A model generated the notes under the pieces. It worked only from the letters and a program-made list of their open reading frames with translations, had not been told where the DNA came from and did no database searches. DNA of 64,000 nucleotides from Caballeronia jiangsuensis (lineage in GTDB: Bacteria; Pseudomonadota; Gammaproteobacteria; Burkholderiales; Burkholderiaceae): positions 218,603-282,602 of the forward strand of contig JFHF01000003.1 in assembly GCA_000648925.1 (NCBI GenBank), read 5' to 3'. Every line of letters starts with the position of its first letter. Positions within the stretch are counted from its first letter, which is position 1. Shown here piece by piece: positions 42,953-53,401 of the stretch. Made by a program: the position numbers and the translations under genes.

Positions 42953-43771
42953 ATGCCGCCTTCCGTATTCATCGTTTCCGACGGGACCGGGATCACTGCC
43001 GAAACCTTCGCGCATTCGATCCTCGCCCAGTTCGATCAAAAATTCCGGCTCGTGCGCGTGCCGTTCGTCGATTCGATCGACAAGGCGTACGCGACGGTGG
43101 AAAAGATCAACGAGGTCGTGGACCTCGATGGCCGCCGGCCGATCGTCTTTACCACGCTCGTCGACAGCGCGTCGAATGAAGTCGTCAAGGGCTGCAACGC
43201 GCTCGTCCTCGACATGTTCCAGACTTTCATCGAGCCGCTCGAACACGAGCTGGAAATGAAGTCGACGCACGCGATGGGCCGCGTCCACCAGAACGCCGAC
43301 ACCGAGGAATACAAGAATCGCATCGAGGCGATCAACTTCTCGCTCGCGCACGACGACGGCCAGTCGAATCGCAATCTGGCCGATGCCGACGTCATTCTGG
43401 TCGGCGTATCGCGCAGCGGCAAAACGCCGACGAGCCTCTATCTGGCGATGCAATACGGCGTGAAGGCCGCGAACTATCCGCTGATTCCCGAAGACTTCGA
43501 GCGCGGCAAGTTGCCCACGCCCTTGCTCGAACATCGGGCGAAGATGTTCGGCCTTTCGATCGATGCGCAGCGGCTCGCCGAAATCCGCAACGAGCGCCGC
43601 CCGGGCAGCAAGTACGCGGCGCTTGAGAACTGCCGCTACGAGATCAACGAAGCCGAGATGATGATGAAGCGCGAGGGCGTCAAGTGGCTTTCGTCGACGC
43701 ACAAGTCGATCGAGGAAATCGCCACGACCATCCTGCAGGAGATCAAGCCGGAACGGCCGTCGTATTACTGA
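42953..43771 (+). CDS. ppsR: PEP synthase regulatory protein (kinase/pyrophosphorylase)
   Basis: The 272-residue bifunctional enzyme (DUF299) inactivates PpsA by ADP-dependent phosphorylation of a Thr next to the catalytic His, and reactivates it by phosphate-dependent pyrophosphorolysis. The P-loop GVSRSGKTPTSLYLA is intact and the N-terminal PPSVFIVSDGTGITAETFAHS is the family start. The ATG at 42953 is preferred; a TTG at 42908 would add 15 residues. Its placement divergent from ppsA supports the target assignment. Confidence 0.95.
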   Translation: MPPSVFIVSDGTGITAETFAHSILAQFDQKFRLVRVPFVDSIDKAYATVEKINEVVDLDGRRPIVFTTLVDSASNEVVKGCNALVLDMFQTFIEPLEHELEMKSTHAMGRVHQNADTEEYKNRIEAINFSLAHDDGQSNRNLADADVILVGVSRSGKTPTSLYLAMQYGVKAANYPLIPEDFERGKLPTPLLEHRAKMFGLSIDAQRLAEIRNERRPGSKYAALENCRYEINEAEMMMKREGVKWLSSTHKSIEEIATTILQEIKPERPSYY

Positions 43772-43777
43772 TTGTGC

Positions 43778-44554
43778 TCAGCGCTGCTGGCGGCACTGCT
43801 CGAAAAGACAGATCGCCGCCGCGGCCGCCACGTTGAGCGATTCCATCCCGCCCGGCTGCGGAATGGTCACGCGATGCGTCACGGCATCGCGCCAGATCTG
43901 CGACACGCCCGCGCCCTCATTGCCGAACACCCACGCCAGCGCGCCCGACAAATCGCAATCGTAGAGCGCGACCGCGCCGTGCGAATCGGTGATGGTCACG
44001 GGCGCATCGAGCCGCGCGATCAGATCCGCAGCTTCCACGTCCTCGAAAATATCCAGCAGGAAGTGCGCGCCCATGCCCGAGCGCAATACTTTCGATGACC
44101 ACGCGTAAGCAGTGCCCGGCGCGCAGAACACGCGCGTGATGCCCGCCGCCGCCGCGCTGCGCAGAATCGAGCCGACATTGCCCGCGTCCTGGATGCCGTC
44201 GAGGATCACGCAGGTTTCGGCGACGCGCGCAGGCAACTCGGCATCGATTTTCTCGACGAGCAACAGCATGCCCACGCCGTGCACGACGCTCGAAAGCTGT
44301 CCGAAGAGCGCATCCGGCAACACGACGACACGCTTTTCCTCGATACGCGCGACGATGTCGCGGGCTTCCTCATGCGTGAGCGCGCCTTCGGTGACCACGC
44401 ACGTTTCGGGCTGGCCAGCTGCATCGAGATAGGCCGACGCCAGATGCAGGCCTTCGAGCAGCGCATGGCCGCTGCGACGCTGCTGCGCGGTCGAGCCGGC
44501 CAGCGCCTTGATGCGCTTATAGAGCGGATTGTCCCGCGAAGTGATGGATTTCAC
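43778..44554 (-). CDS. SpoU/TrmH-family RNA methyltransferase
   Basis: The 258-residue protein has an N-terminal substrate-binding part (SRDNPLYKRIKALAGSTAQQRRSGHALLEG) and a C-terminal SPOUT knot with the three family motifs: NVGSILRSAAAAGI, FGNEGAGVS and PQPGGMESLNVAAAAAI. It likely 2'-O-methylates rRNA or tRNA. The reading frame continues upstream, but the family begins at the GTG at 44554, 17 bases after rnhB. It converges with ppsR, with six bases between stops. Confidence 0.9.
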   Translation of the reverse strand: MKSITSRDNPLYKRIKALAGSTAQQRRSGHALLEGLHLASAYLDAAGQPETCVVTEGALTHEEARDIVARIEEKRVVVLPDALFGQLSSVVHGVGMLLLVEKIDAELPARVAETCVILDGIQDAGNVGSILRSAAAAGITRVFCAPGTAYAWSSKVLRSGMGAHFLLDIFEDVEAADLIARLDAPVTITDSHGAVALYDCDLSGALAWVFGNEGAGVSQIWRDAVTHRVTIPQPGGMESLNVAAAAAICLFEQCRQQR

Positions 44555-44571
44555 GTTGGATTGAGTGCCGC

Positions 44572-45273
44572 TTAGAAAGCGAGCGAATCGGGATCGTCTT
44601 CGAGCGCTGCGGCGACCTGAAGCACTTCCGGCGCGAGTTCGGGCAGCACCGAGCCGAAGCGGATATGCGCCTCGCGCACCGGCGCGAACGAACGCCGATG
44701 ATGCTCGCACGGGCCATGCTCGCGCAGCGCCCTGAGATGCTGTGGCGTGCCGTAGCCGGAATGCGCATCGAAGCCGTACACCGGAAAGGTTTCGTGAAGC
44801 TCGACCAGCATGCGATCGCGCGTGACCTTCGCGAGAATCGATGCCGCCGAAATCTGCTTGATGAGCGCATCGCCGCCGATCACGGCTTCGGCGCGAATCG
44901 ACAGCGTCGGGCAGCGGTTGCCGTCGATCTTGACGAGCGTCGGCGCGACCGAAAGGCCTTCCACCGCGCGCTTCATCGCGAGCATGCTCGCGTGCAGGAT
45001 GTTGATCGTGTCGATTTCCTCGACGCTCGCCGACGCGATGCAAAACGCGAGCGCGCGATCGACGATCTTCTCGTAGAGTTCCTCGCGCCTTTTGGCGGTC
45101 AGCACTTTGGAATCGTCGAGACCATTGATACGCGGCTTCGCGGGATCGAAAATCACGGCCGCTGCCACGACCGGACCGGCCAGCGGACCGCGCCCCGCCT
45201 CATCGACGCCGCAGATGATGTCGAAAGGTGAACTGAAATCGAGTCCCGCCTGAGCCGATGGTTTCGCCGCCAT
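44572..45273 (-). CDS. rnhB: Ribonuclease HII
   Basis: The 233-residue enzyme cuts RNA in RNA-DNA hybrids and removes single ribonucleotides from DNA. Catalytic acidic residues lie in [15 protein letters not shown] and the [14 protein letters not shown] segment; [14 protein letters not shown] and [12 protein letters not shown] are further family motifs. The ATG overlaps the lpxB stop as TAATG. An N-terminal extension of about 17 residues precedes the core. Confidence 0.95.
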   Translation of the reverse strand: MAAKPSAQAGLDFSSPFDIICGVDEAGRGPLAGPVVAAAVIFDPAKPRINGLDDSKVLTAKRREELYEKIVDRALAFCIASASVEEIDTINILHASMLAMKRAVEGLSVAPTLVKIDGNRCPTLSIRAEAVIGGDALIKQISAASILAKVTRDRMLVELHETFPVYGFDAHSGYGTPQHLRALREHGPCEHHRRSFAPVREAHIRFGSVLPELAPEVLQVAAALEDDPDSLAF

Positions 45274-46439
45274 TATCGCGGTCTCCGCGTTTCGAGCACT
45301 CGCGCGACCGCCTCGGCCGCCTTCTGCGACGTGTTCTGACGCAGCGCGATGTGCATGTCGGTGAAGATTTCCGTCAGGGTACGGCGGTTGGCGTCGTCGT
45401 TCAACTGTTTCAGCGTCGCGTCCGCAAGCGCTTCGGGCGTCGCGAAATGCTGGAGGATTTCCGGCACGACGAAACGTCCCGCCAGAATGTTCGGCAAACC
45501 GACATACGGCAAGTAACCCTGCCGCTTCATGATTTGGCCCGTCAGCCAGGGCACCTTGTACGAGATGACCATCGGCTTCTTGAGCAGCGCCGCTTCCAGC
45601 GTCACCGTGCCGCTTTTCACGAGGATCGCGTCGGCGGCGGTCATCGCGGTTTGCGCGCGGCCATCGGTGATCGTCAGCGAAAGATTCGGATGCGCGTCCA
45701 CGAGCGGCTGAAGCAGTTCGCGCAACGCCGGATTCGCCGCGGGCATCAGGAAGCGCACGCCCGGTTCGCGACGCTGCATCAGCTCCATCGCATCGAAGAA
45801 GGTCGGACCGATCAGCGAAATTTCCGAGCGGCGGCTGCCCGGCAGCACGGCGATCACCGGGCCGCCCTCTGCGATGCCGAGCTCGCGGCGCGCGCCCATG
45901 ACGTCGGGTTCGAGCGGAATTTCGTCGGCGAGCGGATGACCGACGTAGCTCGCCTCCACGCCCGCCTTCGCCAGCAGCGCGGTCTCGAACGGAAACACGC
46001 ACAGCATGTGATCGACCGCTTTCGCGATCTTCTTGATGCGGCCGCCGCGCCACGCCCAGATCGACGGACACACGAAATGCACGGTCGGAATGCCTGCTTC
46101 GCGCAGCGGCTGTTCGAGGCCGAAATTGAAATCCGGCGCGTCCACGCCGATGAACACCGACGGCGGCTCCGCGAGCAACTGACGCTTGATCTCGTTGCGG
46201 ATGCCGAGAATTTCGGGGATATGCCTCAGGGCTTCGACATAGCCGCGCACGGTCAGCTTGTCCATCGGCCAGTGCGCTTCGAAGCCTTCGGCTGTCATGC
46301 GCGGGCCGCCGATGCCGCTATAACGCGTGCCTTCCGGCAGGGTTTGCGTGAGGCCCTTGAGCAGCGAGGCCGCGAGCAGGTCGCCAGAGGGCTCGCCCGC
46401 GACCATCGCGATGCGTGGCGGGTTGGTGATCAGGGTCAT
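45273..46439 (-). CDS. lpxB: Lipid-A-disaccharide synthase
   Basis: The 388-residue peripheral inner-membrane glycosyltransferase (GT19) condenses UDP-2,3-diacylglucosamine with lipid X to the tetra-acyl disaccharide of lipid A. It starts with [20 protein letters not shown] and contains [17 protein letters not shown] and [13 protein letters not shown], all family signatures. It lies 12 bases after lpxA and overlaps rnhB. Confidence 0.96.
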   Translation of the reverse strand: MTLITNPPRIAMVAGEPSGDLLAASLLKGLTQTLPEGTRYSGIGGPRMTAEGFEAHWPMDKLTVRGYVEALRHIPEILGIRNEIKRQLLAEPPSVFIGVDAPDFNFGLEQPLREAGIPTVHFVCPSIWAWRGGRIKKIAKAVDHMLCVFPFETALLAKAGVEASYVGHPLADEIPLEPDVMGARRELGIAEGGPVIAVLPGSRRSEISLIGPTFFDAMELMQRREPGVRFLMPAANPALRELLQPLVDAHPNLSLTITDGRAQTAMTAADAILVKSGTVTLEAALLKKPMVISYKVPWLTGQIMKRQGYLPYVGLPNILAGRFVVPEILQHFATPEALADATLKQLNDDANRRTLTEIFTDMHIALRQNTSQKAAEAVARVLETRRPR

Positions 46440-46451
46440 CGGGCGGCGTGT

Positions 46452-47240
46452 CTAGCGGATGATGCCGCGCTGCGACGCCGCGATGAAATCGGAAAATGCC
46501 GTGACGGGTTTGTCGCCCTCGCCGCCTGCCGTGCTCAGTTCCTTCAACTGCACCTTCGCCTCTTCGAGCGACAGACCGCTCTTGTAGACGATGCGATACG
46601 CCGAACGCAGCGCGGAGATCGCCTCGGGCGTGAAGCCGCGGCGGCGCAGTCCTTCGACGTTGATGCCGTGCGGCTCCGCCTTGTTGCCGGCCGCGATGAC
46701 GAAGGGCGGCACGTCCTGCACGAGCGCCGAGGCGCCGCCGAGCATCGAATGCGCGCCGATGCGCACGAACTGATGCACGCCCGACATCCCGCCGATGATC
46801 GCGTGATCGCCGACGAACACGTGCCCGGCCAGTTGCGCGTTGCTCGACATGATGACGTTGTCGCCGAGCCGGCAGTCGTGGCCGACGTGCACGTACGCCA
46901 TGATCCAGCAATCGCTGCCGATCGACGTCAGACCCTGATCCTGCGCCGTGCCCGTGTGCAGCGTCGTGAATTCGCGGATGGTGTTGCGGTCGCCGATTTC
47001 GAGACGCGTCGGCTCGCCCTTGTACTTCATGTCCTGCGGACGACCGCCGATAGATGCGTAATGGCCGATGCTGTTGTCGCGGCCGATCGTCGTGTGGCCT
47101 TCGATCACGCTGTGCGAGCCGACGGTCGTGCCCGCGCCGATCACGACGTGCGAACCGACGATCGCGTACGGCCCGATCTCGACGGACTCGTCGAGCTGGG
47201 CGCCCGGCTCGATGATCGCGGTTGGGTGAATCTTGCTCAT
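46452..47240 (-). CDS. lpxA: UDP-N-acetylglucosamine acyltransferase
   Basis: The 262-residue enzyme performs the first acylation of lipid A synthesis. It is a left-handed beta helix of hexapeptide repeats ([31 protein letters not shown] and onward) with the catalytic His in [13 protein letters not shown] and an alpha-helical C-terminal domain. The ATG at 47240 gives the exact E. coli length; a second ATG lies two codons upstream at 47246. It sits between fabZ and lpxB. Confidence 0.96.
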   Translation of the reverse strand: MSKIHPTAIIEPGAQLDESVEIGPYAIVGSHVVIGAGTTVGSHSVIEGHTTIGRDNSIGHYASIGGRPQDMKYKGEPTRLEIGDRNTIREFTTLHTGTAQDQGLTSIGSDCWIMAYVHVGHDCRLGDNVIMSSNAQLAGHVFVGDHAIIGGMSGVHQFVRIGAHSMLGGASALVQDVPPFVIAAGNKAEPHGINVEGLRRRGFTPEAISALRSAYRIVYKSGLSLEEAKVQLKELSTAGGEGDKPVTAFSDFIAASQRGIIR

Positions 47241-47304
47241 GCGCATTTCGCCTATGCTGTTCGTGCTGCTTGTTACGATGAACGCGGAGTGAACGCAGTG
47301 GCGC

Positions 47305-47763
47305 TCAGGCGTCCGTGCTCTTGACGGTACACATGAGCTCGGCTTCGGCCGCGATCGCGCCATCGACCTCGGCGCGCGCCTTGAACTTCCAGATGCCTCG
47401 CATGTACCGCTCGAAGTGGACGTTGAGGATCAACTGATCGCCCGGTTCCACCACGCGCTTGAAACGCGCACCGTCGATGCCGACGAAGTAATAGAGCGTA
47501 TTGCTCGGATCGTGCGGCTCTTCCGCGAAGGTCAGGAGGGCCGCGGTCTGCGCGAGCGCTTCGAGGATCAGCACGCCCGGCATCACCGGCCGCGTCGGGA
47601 AGTGGCCCTGGAAGTACGGCTCGTTGATCGTCACGTTCTTCAACGCTTTGATGCTCTTGTGCGGCTCGAGTTCGAGCACGCGGTCCACGAGCAGGATCGG
47701 GTAGCGATGCGGCAGCAGCGTGAGGATCTTGTGGATGTCGAGATTGATTTTTTCTGTGCTCAT
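47305..47763 (-). CDS. fabZ: 3-hydroxyacyl-ACP dehydratase FabZ
   Basis: The 152-residue hot-dog-fold enzyme dehydrates 3-hydroxyacyl-ACP in fatty-acid elongation. The catalytic His is in [13 protein letters not shown] and the catalytic Glu in [14 protein letters not shown]. The ATG at 47763 is family-typical. It lies between lpxD and lpxA, the standard place, which balances hydroxyacyl-ACP flow between phospholipid and lipid A. Confidence 0.96.
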   Translation of the reverse strand: MSTEKINLDIHKILTLLPHRYPILLVDRVLELEPHKSIKALKNVTINEPYFQGHFPTRPVMPGVLILEALAQTAALLTFAEEPHDPSNTLYYFVGIDGARFKRVVEPGDQLILNVHFERYMRGIWKFKARAEVDGAIAAEAELMCTVKSTDA

Positions 47764-47888
47764 GGTCGTTCTGCTCACGCGCGCGTCAGGCGCGGAAATT
47801 TGGATGGCGGGCCGTATCGGACGCCCGCCCGGAATTGCTCTTGGCGCTTCGGCGGCTTGGATGAGCCCGCTCTGCGCGAGGTTCTTGC

Positions 47889-48992
47889 TTATTCTTCGCC
47901 GCTCGTATCGCCACGCTTGGCCGTATCGGCGAGCGCCGTTTCCAGCGACTTGATGCGATCGCGCAGCTTGTCCAGATTGCGCATGATGGCCGCGCTCTTG
48001 TTCCAGTCGCCATGCGGCACGGCCGGAAACGCGCTCGTGTACATACCGGGTTTCAGAAGCGATTTCGAGACGCCGGATTGCGCCGTGACGATCACATAGT
48101 CCGCGAGCGTCACATGACCCGCGATACCCACCGCCCCGCCGATCATGCAATGCTTGCCGATGTTCGTGCTGCCCGCGATGCCCGCGCAGCCGGCGATCAC
48201 CGTATACGCGCCGATGCGGCAGTTGTGACCGATCTGCACGAGGTTGTCGATCTTCACGCATTCCTCGATGACGGTATCCGCCATCGCCCCGCGATCGATG
48301 GTCGTGTTCGCACCGATTTCCACGTCGTCTGCGATATCCACCGCGCCGACCTGCGGAATCTTCACCCAGCTGCCGGTGCGCGCATCGCCCTCGCCGACGA
48401 AATCCGGCGCGAAGCCGAAGCCGTCCGCGCCGATCACGGCGCCCGCATGCACGATCACGCGCGCGCCGAACTTGCAGCCGTGATAGACGGTGACGTTGGG
48501 ATACAGATGCACGTCGTCGCCGAGCTTCACGCCCCGGCCGATGACCACGCCCGCATCCAGCTTCACGCGCTCGCCGATGACGGCGCCCGCCTCCACCGTC
48601 ACGTGCGGACCGATCACGGCGCTCGCCGCGACCTTCGCGTCCGGATCCACATACGCGCTGGGATGCACGCCCGGCCTGGCCTTGGGCGTCGCCAGATCGA
48701 TGAACGCCTGCGCGACGCGCGCGAAATAAGCGTAGGGGTTCGGCGTGACGATGAAATTACTGCCCGCGCGATTGGTCACCTTCTCGAGATCGGCCGGGGA
48801 AATCAGCACCGCGCCGGCGCGCGTCGTCTCGACCTGCGGCAGATACTTTTGATTCGCGAGAAACGCGAGCTGTGCCGAGCCAGCCTTGTCGAGGGGTGCG
48901 AGACTCCCGACCGCGTGCGCGCCGTCACCGACCACCTCGCCGCCGAAGCGCTTCACCAGTTCGTCGAGCGTGATCGCCATGCCTGATGCCAT
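47889..48992 (-). CDS. lpxD: UDP-3-O-(3-hydroxyacyl)glucosamine N-acyltransferase
   Basis: The 367-residue enzyme adds the N-linked hydroxyacyl chain in lipid A synthesis. The N-terminal uridine-binding domain ([18 protein letters not shown]) leads to a long left-handed beta helix with the catalytic His in [25 protein letters not shown], then a short C-terminal helix region ([13 protein letters not shown]). The ATG at 48992 has a GAGG-rich leader; the family-like start MAITLDELV four codons later is also possible. It follows skp by 16 bases. Confidence 0.95.
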   Translation of the reverse strand: MASGMAITLDELVKRFGGEVVGDGAHAVGSLAPLDKAGSAQLAFLANQKYLPQVETTRAGAVLISPADLEKVTNRAGSNFIVTPNPYAYFARVAQAFIDLATPKARPGVHPSAYVDPDAKVAASAVIGPHVTVEAGAVIGERVKLDAGVVIGRGVKLGDDVHLYPNVTVYHGCKFGARVIVHAGAVIGADGFGFAPDFVGEGDARTGSWVKIPQVGAVDIADDVEIGANTTIDRGAMADTVIEECVKIDNLVQIGHNCRIGAYTVIAGCAGIAGSTNIGKHCMIGGAVGIAGHVTLADYVIVTAQSGVSKSLLKPGMYTSAFPAVPHGDWNKSAAIMRNLDKLRDRIKSLETALADTAKRGDTSGEE

Positions 48993-49008
48993 CTCGTCTC
49001 AGTCCTCG

Positions 49009-49578
49009 TCAGTTCGGGTTCGTGAGCGAACCCGTGCCGGTCGCGCCCGCGGCCAGCGCCTTCAGCACCTGATCCGTGATGTCGATGCGCGGACTCACGT
49101 ACACCGCCTCCTGCACGATCAGATCGTAGTGCTGTTGCTCGGCGATCTGCTTGATCACCTTGTTCGCGCGATCCAGCACCGCCGCGAGTTCTTCGTTGCG
49201 GCGCTGGTTCAGGTCTTCGCGGAACTCGCGCTGCTTGCGCTGGAAGTCCGCGTCGAGTTGCGCGAGGTCGCGCTGGCGCGCAGCGCGGTCGGTCGGCGAC
49301 ATCGAGGAACCGTTTTTATCGATGTTGTCCGACATCGCCTTCAGACGCTGCGCCATGTCCTGCAGCGCCTTGTCGCGTTTGGAGAATTCCTGCTCGAGCT
49401 TCGACTGAGCGGCTTTCGCCGCAGCAGATTCGCGCAGGATGCGGTCCGAATTGACCGCAGCGATGCGCGCTTCCTGAGCACTGGCGGACATCGCCGTGCC
49501 CAGGCCGAGAACCATCGACAACGCAAGCGCCAGCGCCATATGTTTCGAATGCTTACCGGTTCCCAAAGTGTTCCTCAC
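49009..49578 (-). CDS. skp: Periplasmic OmpH/Skp-family chaperone
   Basis: The periplasmic chaperone holds unfolded outer-membrane proteins for the BamA complex. A signal peptide ends at SASA-QE; after it comes ARIAAVNSDRILRES and a long charged coiled coil (about 40-110), then a C-terminal strand (HYDLIVQEAVYVSPRIDITDQVLKAL). The start is uncertain: the GTG at 49578 gives a basic n-region, while an ATG at 49539 gives a shorter signal peptide. Neither has a strong ribosome site. It lies between bamA and lpxD. Confidence 0.88.
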   Translation of the reverse strand: MRNTLGTGKHSKHMALALALSMVLGLGTAMSASAQEARIAAVNSDRILRESAAAKAAQSKLEQEFSKRDKALQDMAQRLKAMSDNIDKNGSSMSPTDRAARQRDLAQLDADFQRKQREFREDLNQRRNEELAAVLDRANKVIKQIAEQQHYDLIVQEAVYVSPRIDITDQVLKALAAGATGTGSLTNPN

Positions 49579-49621
49579 GTTACGTCTGAATGGATGAAGT
49601 TCGTGACAGTCGGCATACCGT

Positions 49622-51934
49622 TTAGAAGGCCGTACCGATCTGGAACTGGAACTTCTGATACTGGTCGCCTTCGTGCTTCTGCAGCGGGAAGCCAAGGCTC
49701 AGCTTGAGCGGGCCGATCGGCGAGATCCACGCGAGACCCACACCGTAGCCGTAGCGCAAGCCGTTCGCACCGCCGCTCGTGCCGCCCTGGTTCGGGTCGC
49801 CCCAGACGTTACCGGCATCGAGGAAGGTGAAGACGCGCAGCGTGCGGTCGTAGCCCGTGCCCGGAAGCGGGAACGTCAGTTCGATGTTGCCGACCGCCAT
49901 GCGCGAGCCGCCGATCGGGTCGTTCGTCTTCGAGTCGCGCGGACCCAGCGAGCTCGGCGAGTAGCCGCGCACCGAGCCGATACCACCCGCATAGTAGTTC
50001 TTGAAGATCGGGTACGTCTGACCTTGCAGGCCCTTGCCGTAACCGCCCTGCAGGTTGAAGCCGAGCACGAAGCCGCGCGCGAACGAGTAGTAATACTGGA
50101 ACTGCGCGTCGAATTTCGCGTAGGTCGTGTTGCCGAGCGGCGTGCCGTATTCCGCGTTCGACTGGATGTAGTAGCCGCGGCTCGGGACGAGCGCGCTATC
50201 GCGATTGTCGCGCGACCAGCCCATCGTCAGCGGATAGTTGTTCACCACGCGGCCGAATTCGTTCACGTAGTTGATGTAGGACTGCGGCGTGTTCGAGTCC
50301 ACGTCCATCGTGTTCTGTTCGGCGCCGACGCCGAAGAACACCGTGTCCTGCTCGGAGAACGGGATGCCGAACTTGGTGTCCGCACCCATCGTGATGATCT
50401 TGAAGCTCGAATCGGTCGAGTAGTACAGCGGCTGATACGTGCGGTAGTACGCGTCGGTGATACGTTTGATGCCGTCGATCGTGAAGTACGGATCGACCTG
50501 CGTCACGGTCAGCGTGCGGTATGTCTTCGCGGTGTTCACGTTGACCGCGAGACTCGTGCCGGAGCCGAACACGTTGTCCTGCGACACGCCCGCCGACAGC
50601 ACCACCTTGTCCGTCGACGAGAAACCCGCGCCCAGCGTGATCGCGCCGGTCGGCTTTTCCGCGACCTTCACGTCCACGTCGACCTGGTCGTTCGTGCCTT
50701 CCACGGGCGTCGTGGTGACGTCCACGTCGGTGAAGTAGCCGAGACGGTTGACCCGGTCCTTCGACAATGCGAGGCGGCTCGAATCGAACCACGAGCTTTC
50801 GAGCTGACGCATTTCACGACGGACCACTTCGTCGCGCGTGCGCGTATTGCCGACGATGTTCACGCGCCGCACGTACACGCGGCGGCTCGGGTCGACTTGC
50901 AGCGTGAGCGCCACGGTGTGGTTCGACTGATCGATCTGCGGCTGCGCGTTGACCTGCGCGAACGCGTAGCCGTATTCGCCGAGCTTGTCGACGATGGCTT
51001 TGGTCGTCGCCTGCAGTTTCTCCGCGGAGAAGCGCTCGCCCGGTTTGATCTTGATGAGCTTGTTGAGCTCGGCTTCGCGGTCGAGCAGATTGCCCGAGAG
51101 CTTGATGCTGCTGATCTTGTACGGCTCGCCTTCATGCACGGCGATCGTCAGATACATGTCCTTCTTGTCCGGCGAGATCGACACCTGCGTGGAGTCGATG
51201 CTGAACTCGAGGTAGCCGCGGTTCAGGTAGTACGAGCGCACGTTCTCGAGGTCGCCCGTGAGCTTTTCCTTCGCGTACAGATCGCTCTTCGTGTACCACG
51301 AGAACCAGTTCGGCGTGGAGAGCTGCATTTCGCCGAGCAGCGTGCCCGAACTCACCGCCTTGTTGCCGACGAAGTTGATCTGGCGGATCTTCGCGCTCGG
51401 ACCTTCCGCGACGGAAAACAGAATGGCGACGCGATTGCGATCGACAGGCGTCACGGTGGTCGTGACTTCCGCCGCGTAGTAGCCGCGCGTCAGATACTGG
51501 CGCTTGAGCTCCTGCTCCGCCTTGTCGACGAGCGCCTTGTCGTAGGAGCGGCCTTGCGACAGACCGACCGAGCGCAGCGCCTTCGTGAGATTGTCCTTGT
51601 CGAACTCGTGCAGGCCCGCGAAATCGATGGCCGAGATGGCCGGGCGCTCCTGCACCTGCACGACCACCACATTGCCTTCGGTGGCGATCTGAACGTCGTT
51701 GAAGAAGCCCGTCGCGTAGAGTGCGCGAATCGCTTCGGAGGCCTTGTCGTCGGTGAAGGTGTCGCCTTGCTTGATCGGCAGATAAGCGAACACGGAGCCC
51801 GGCTCGATGCGTTGGAGACCGTCGATCCGAATATCCTGCACGACGAACGGCGTGGTGGCGTGTGCCGCCATACCCGTTGCGGCGAGCGCCGCGGCCACAG
51901 CCGTCTTAGGAACAAAGCGATGAGGTTTGAACAA
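49622..51934 (-). CDS. bamA: Outer-membrane protein assembly factor BamA
   Basis: The 770-residue outer-membrane protein inserts beta-barrel proteins. After a signal peptide (ending AAHA-TT), five POTRA domains span about residues 25-425, starting VVQDIRIDGLQRIEPGSVFAYLP, and the C-terminal 16-stranded barrel ends in Phe (FQFQIGTAF), the usual outer-membrane signature, with the VRGY motif (IGSVRGYSPSSLG) in loop L6. The start is a TTG at 51934 behind GGGGAAG, matching the family; the ORF otherwise extends to 52015 into rseP. Confidence 0.95.
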   Translation of the reverse strand: MFKPHRFVPKTAVAAALAATGMAAHATTPFVVQDIRIDGLQRIEPGSVFAYLPIKQGDTFTDDKASEAIRALYATGFFNDVQIATEGNVVVVQVQERPAISAIDFAGLHEFDKDNLTKALRSVGLSQGRSYDKALVDKAEQELKRQYLTRGYYAAEVTTTVTPVDRNRVAILFSVAEGPSAKIRQINFVGNKAVSSGTLLGEMQLSTPNWFSWYTKSDLYAKEKLTGDLENVRSYYLNRGYLEFSIDSTQVSISPDKKDMYLTIAVHEGEPYKISSIKLSGNLLDREAELNKLIKIKPGERFSAEKLQATTKAIVDKLGEYGYAFAQVNAQPQIDQSNHTVALTLQVDPSRRVYVRRVNIVGNTRTRDEVVRREMRQLESSWFDSSRLALSKDRVNRLGYFTDVDVTTTPVEGTNDQVDVDVKVAEKPTGAITLGAGFSSTDKVVLSAGVSQDNVFGSGTSLAVNVNTAKTYRTLTVTQVDPYFTIDGIKRITDAYYRTYQPLYYSTDSSFKIITMGADTKFGIPFSEQDTVFFGVGAEQNTMDVDSNTPQSYINYVNEFGRVVNNYPLTMGWSRDNRDSALVPSRGYYIQSNAEYGTPLGNTTYAKFDAQFQYYYSFARGFVLGFNLQGGYGKGLQGQTYPIFKNYYAGGIGSVRGYSPSSLGPRDSKTNDPIGGSRMAVGNIELTFPLPGTGYDRTLRVFTFLDAGNVWGDPNQGGTSGGANGLRYGYGVGLAWISPIGPLKLSLGFPLQKHEGDQYQKFQFQIGTAF

Positions 51935-52011
51935 CGTGCTTCCCCAGTATTTAAAGCTGCATTCGTTCCGGCGGTCGCTCGAAACGCGCCGCCAGAAATT
52001 GTCAAAGTGGA

Positions 52012-53394
52012 TCAAAAACGAATCAGACGAGCGAGGTCGTTGAACAGCGCGATCATCGACAGTGCGACGATGCAGACCAGGCCCGCCCTTTGCAGAACCA
52101 GCTGCCAGCGATCGGATACGGCTTTGCCGGTAACAGCCTCAACCAAATAATATAACAGATGCCCACCGTCCAATACCGGAATCGGTAACAAGTTCAACAC
52201 TCCGAGACTGATGCTGACGAGGGCGAGAAACGAAACAAAGGCCGCCACGCCGAGCCTTGCGCTCTTGCCCGCATAGTCGGCAATGGTGACCGGTCCCGAG
52301 AGATTCTTGAGCGAAGCCTCGCCGACGATCATCCGCCCGAACATGCGCAGCGAGTAGATGCTGATGTCCCACGTCCGGTTCACGCCGAGGCGCAGGCTTT
52401 CGAGCGGCCCGTAGCGCACGTCCACGGTCGGCAACTGATTCGCGAGCGCGGCGCCGATGCGGCCGATTTCCTTGCCCGTCGATGCATCGTGCTTCACGTC
52501 CGGCACGATCTGCACGGACTCGCGCTTGCCGTTGCGCTCGATCACGAGCGTGACGGGCTTCGCGCCATGTGCTTTCACGTAATCGATGAAGCTCGTCGCG
52601 TTGTCGACGCTGCGGCCATCGATCGCGCGCAGCATGTCGCCCGCCTTCAGCCCGCTCTTCTGCGCCGCGCTCCCCGCCTCGACGCCCGCGACGGTCAGCG
52701 TGCCGCCGCCCGGCGCGAAGCCGAGCTTGTCCATGAAGTCCTGATCGGCTTGCTCGTCGGTGATGCCCGCGACGGTCACCGGGAAATCGAAGGTGCCGTC
52801 GTGCGTCTTCGCCGTCAGCACGATGCGACGATGATCGAACGACGCGTCGAGCAGCTTCCAGCGCAAATCGGACCAGGAGCGGATCGGATGCGTCTCGCCG
52901 CCTTGCGCGTCGCGCATCGAGAGAACCGTCTCGCCGCCTTCGAAACCCGCGTGCGCCGCTGCCGTGTCGGGCGCGGGCTGCGAAACGATGGCCGCGGGTT
53001 CGGTCACGCCGCCCGCGAACACGGCGGAAAAGAGCGCGATCGCGAGCAGGAAATTGGCGATGGGTCCCGCCGCCACGATGGCAATGCGCTTGGCGACGCT
53101 CTGGCGGTTGAAAGCGCGCGGCAAGTCCTCGGGGGGAATCGTCGTGCCGCTGTCGGGATCGACCTCGCGCTCGTCGAGCATCTTCACGTAGCCGCCGAGC
53201 GGCAACGCGGCGATCGTCCATTGAACGCCCGTCTTCTTGCTGACCCACTGCACGAGCGGCTTGCCGAAGCCGACCGAGAAACGCAGCACTTTCACGCCGC
53301 ACAGTCGCGCGACACTGTAGTGACCGAATTCGTGGACGACGACGAGTACGCCTATCGCAACGACGAAGGCGACGATTTCGGTCAGAAAGTTCAT
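52012..53394 (-). CDS. rseP: Site-2 protease RseP
   Basis: The 460-residue inner-membrane zinc protease cleaves anti-sigma factor RseA-type substrates and signal-peptide remnants. The zinc motif HEFGH lies at residues 21-25 in the first span; PDZ domains follow, and the second metal-binding motif is NLLPIPVLDGGHLL near residue 395. It is placed between dxr and bamA, as is usual. Confidence 0.95.
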   Translation of the reverse strand: MNFLTEIVAFVVAIGVLVVVHEFGHYSVARLCGVKVLRFSVGFGKPLVQWVSKKTGVQWTIAALPLGGYVKMLDEREVDPDSGTTIPPEDLPRAFNRQSVAKRIAIVAAGPIANFLLAIALFSAVFAGGVTEPAAIVSQPAPDTAAAHAGFEGGETVLSMRDAQGGETHPIRSWSDLRWKLLDASFDHRRIVLTAKTHDGTFDFPVTVAGITDEQADQDFMDKLGFAPGGGTLTVAGVEAGSAAQKSGLKAGDMLRAIDGRSVDNATSFIDYVKAHGAKPVTLVIERNGKRESVQIVPDVKHDASTGKEIGRIGAALANQLPTVDVRYGPLESLRLGVNRTWDISIYSLRMFGRMIVGEASLKNLSGPVTIADYAGKSARLGVAAFVSFLALVSISLGVLNLLPIPVLDGGHLLYYLVEAVTGKAVSDRWQLVLQRAGLVCIVALSMIALFNDLARLIRF

Positions 53395-53401
53395 GACGGC
53401 C

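Noticed and set aside
45258..47324. 688-codon frame on the plus strand opposite lpxB and lpxA
   Set aside because: It is antisense to conserved genes, with no recognisable domain.
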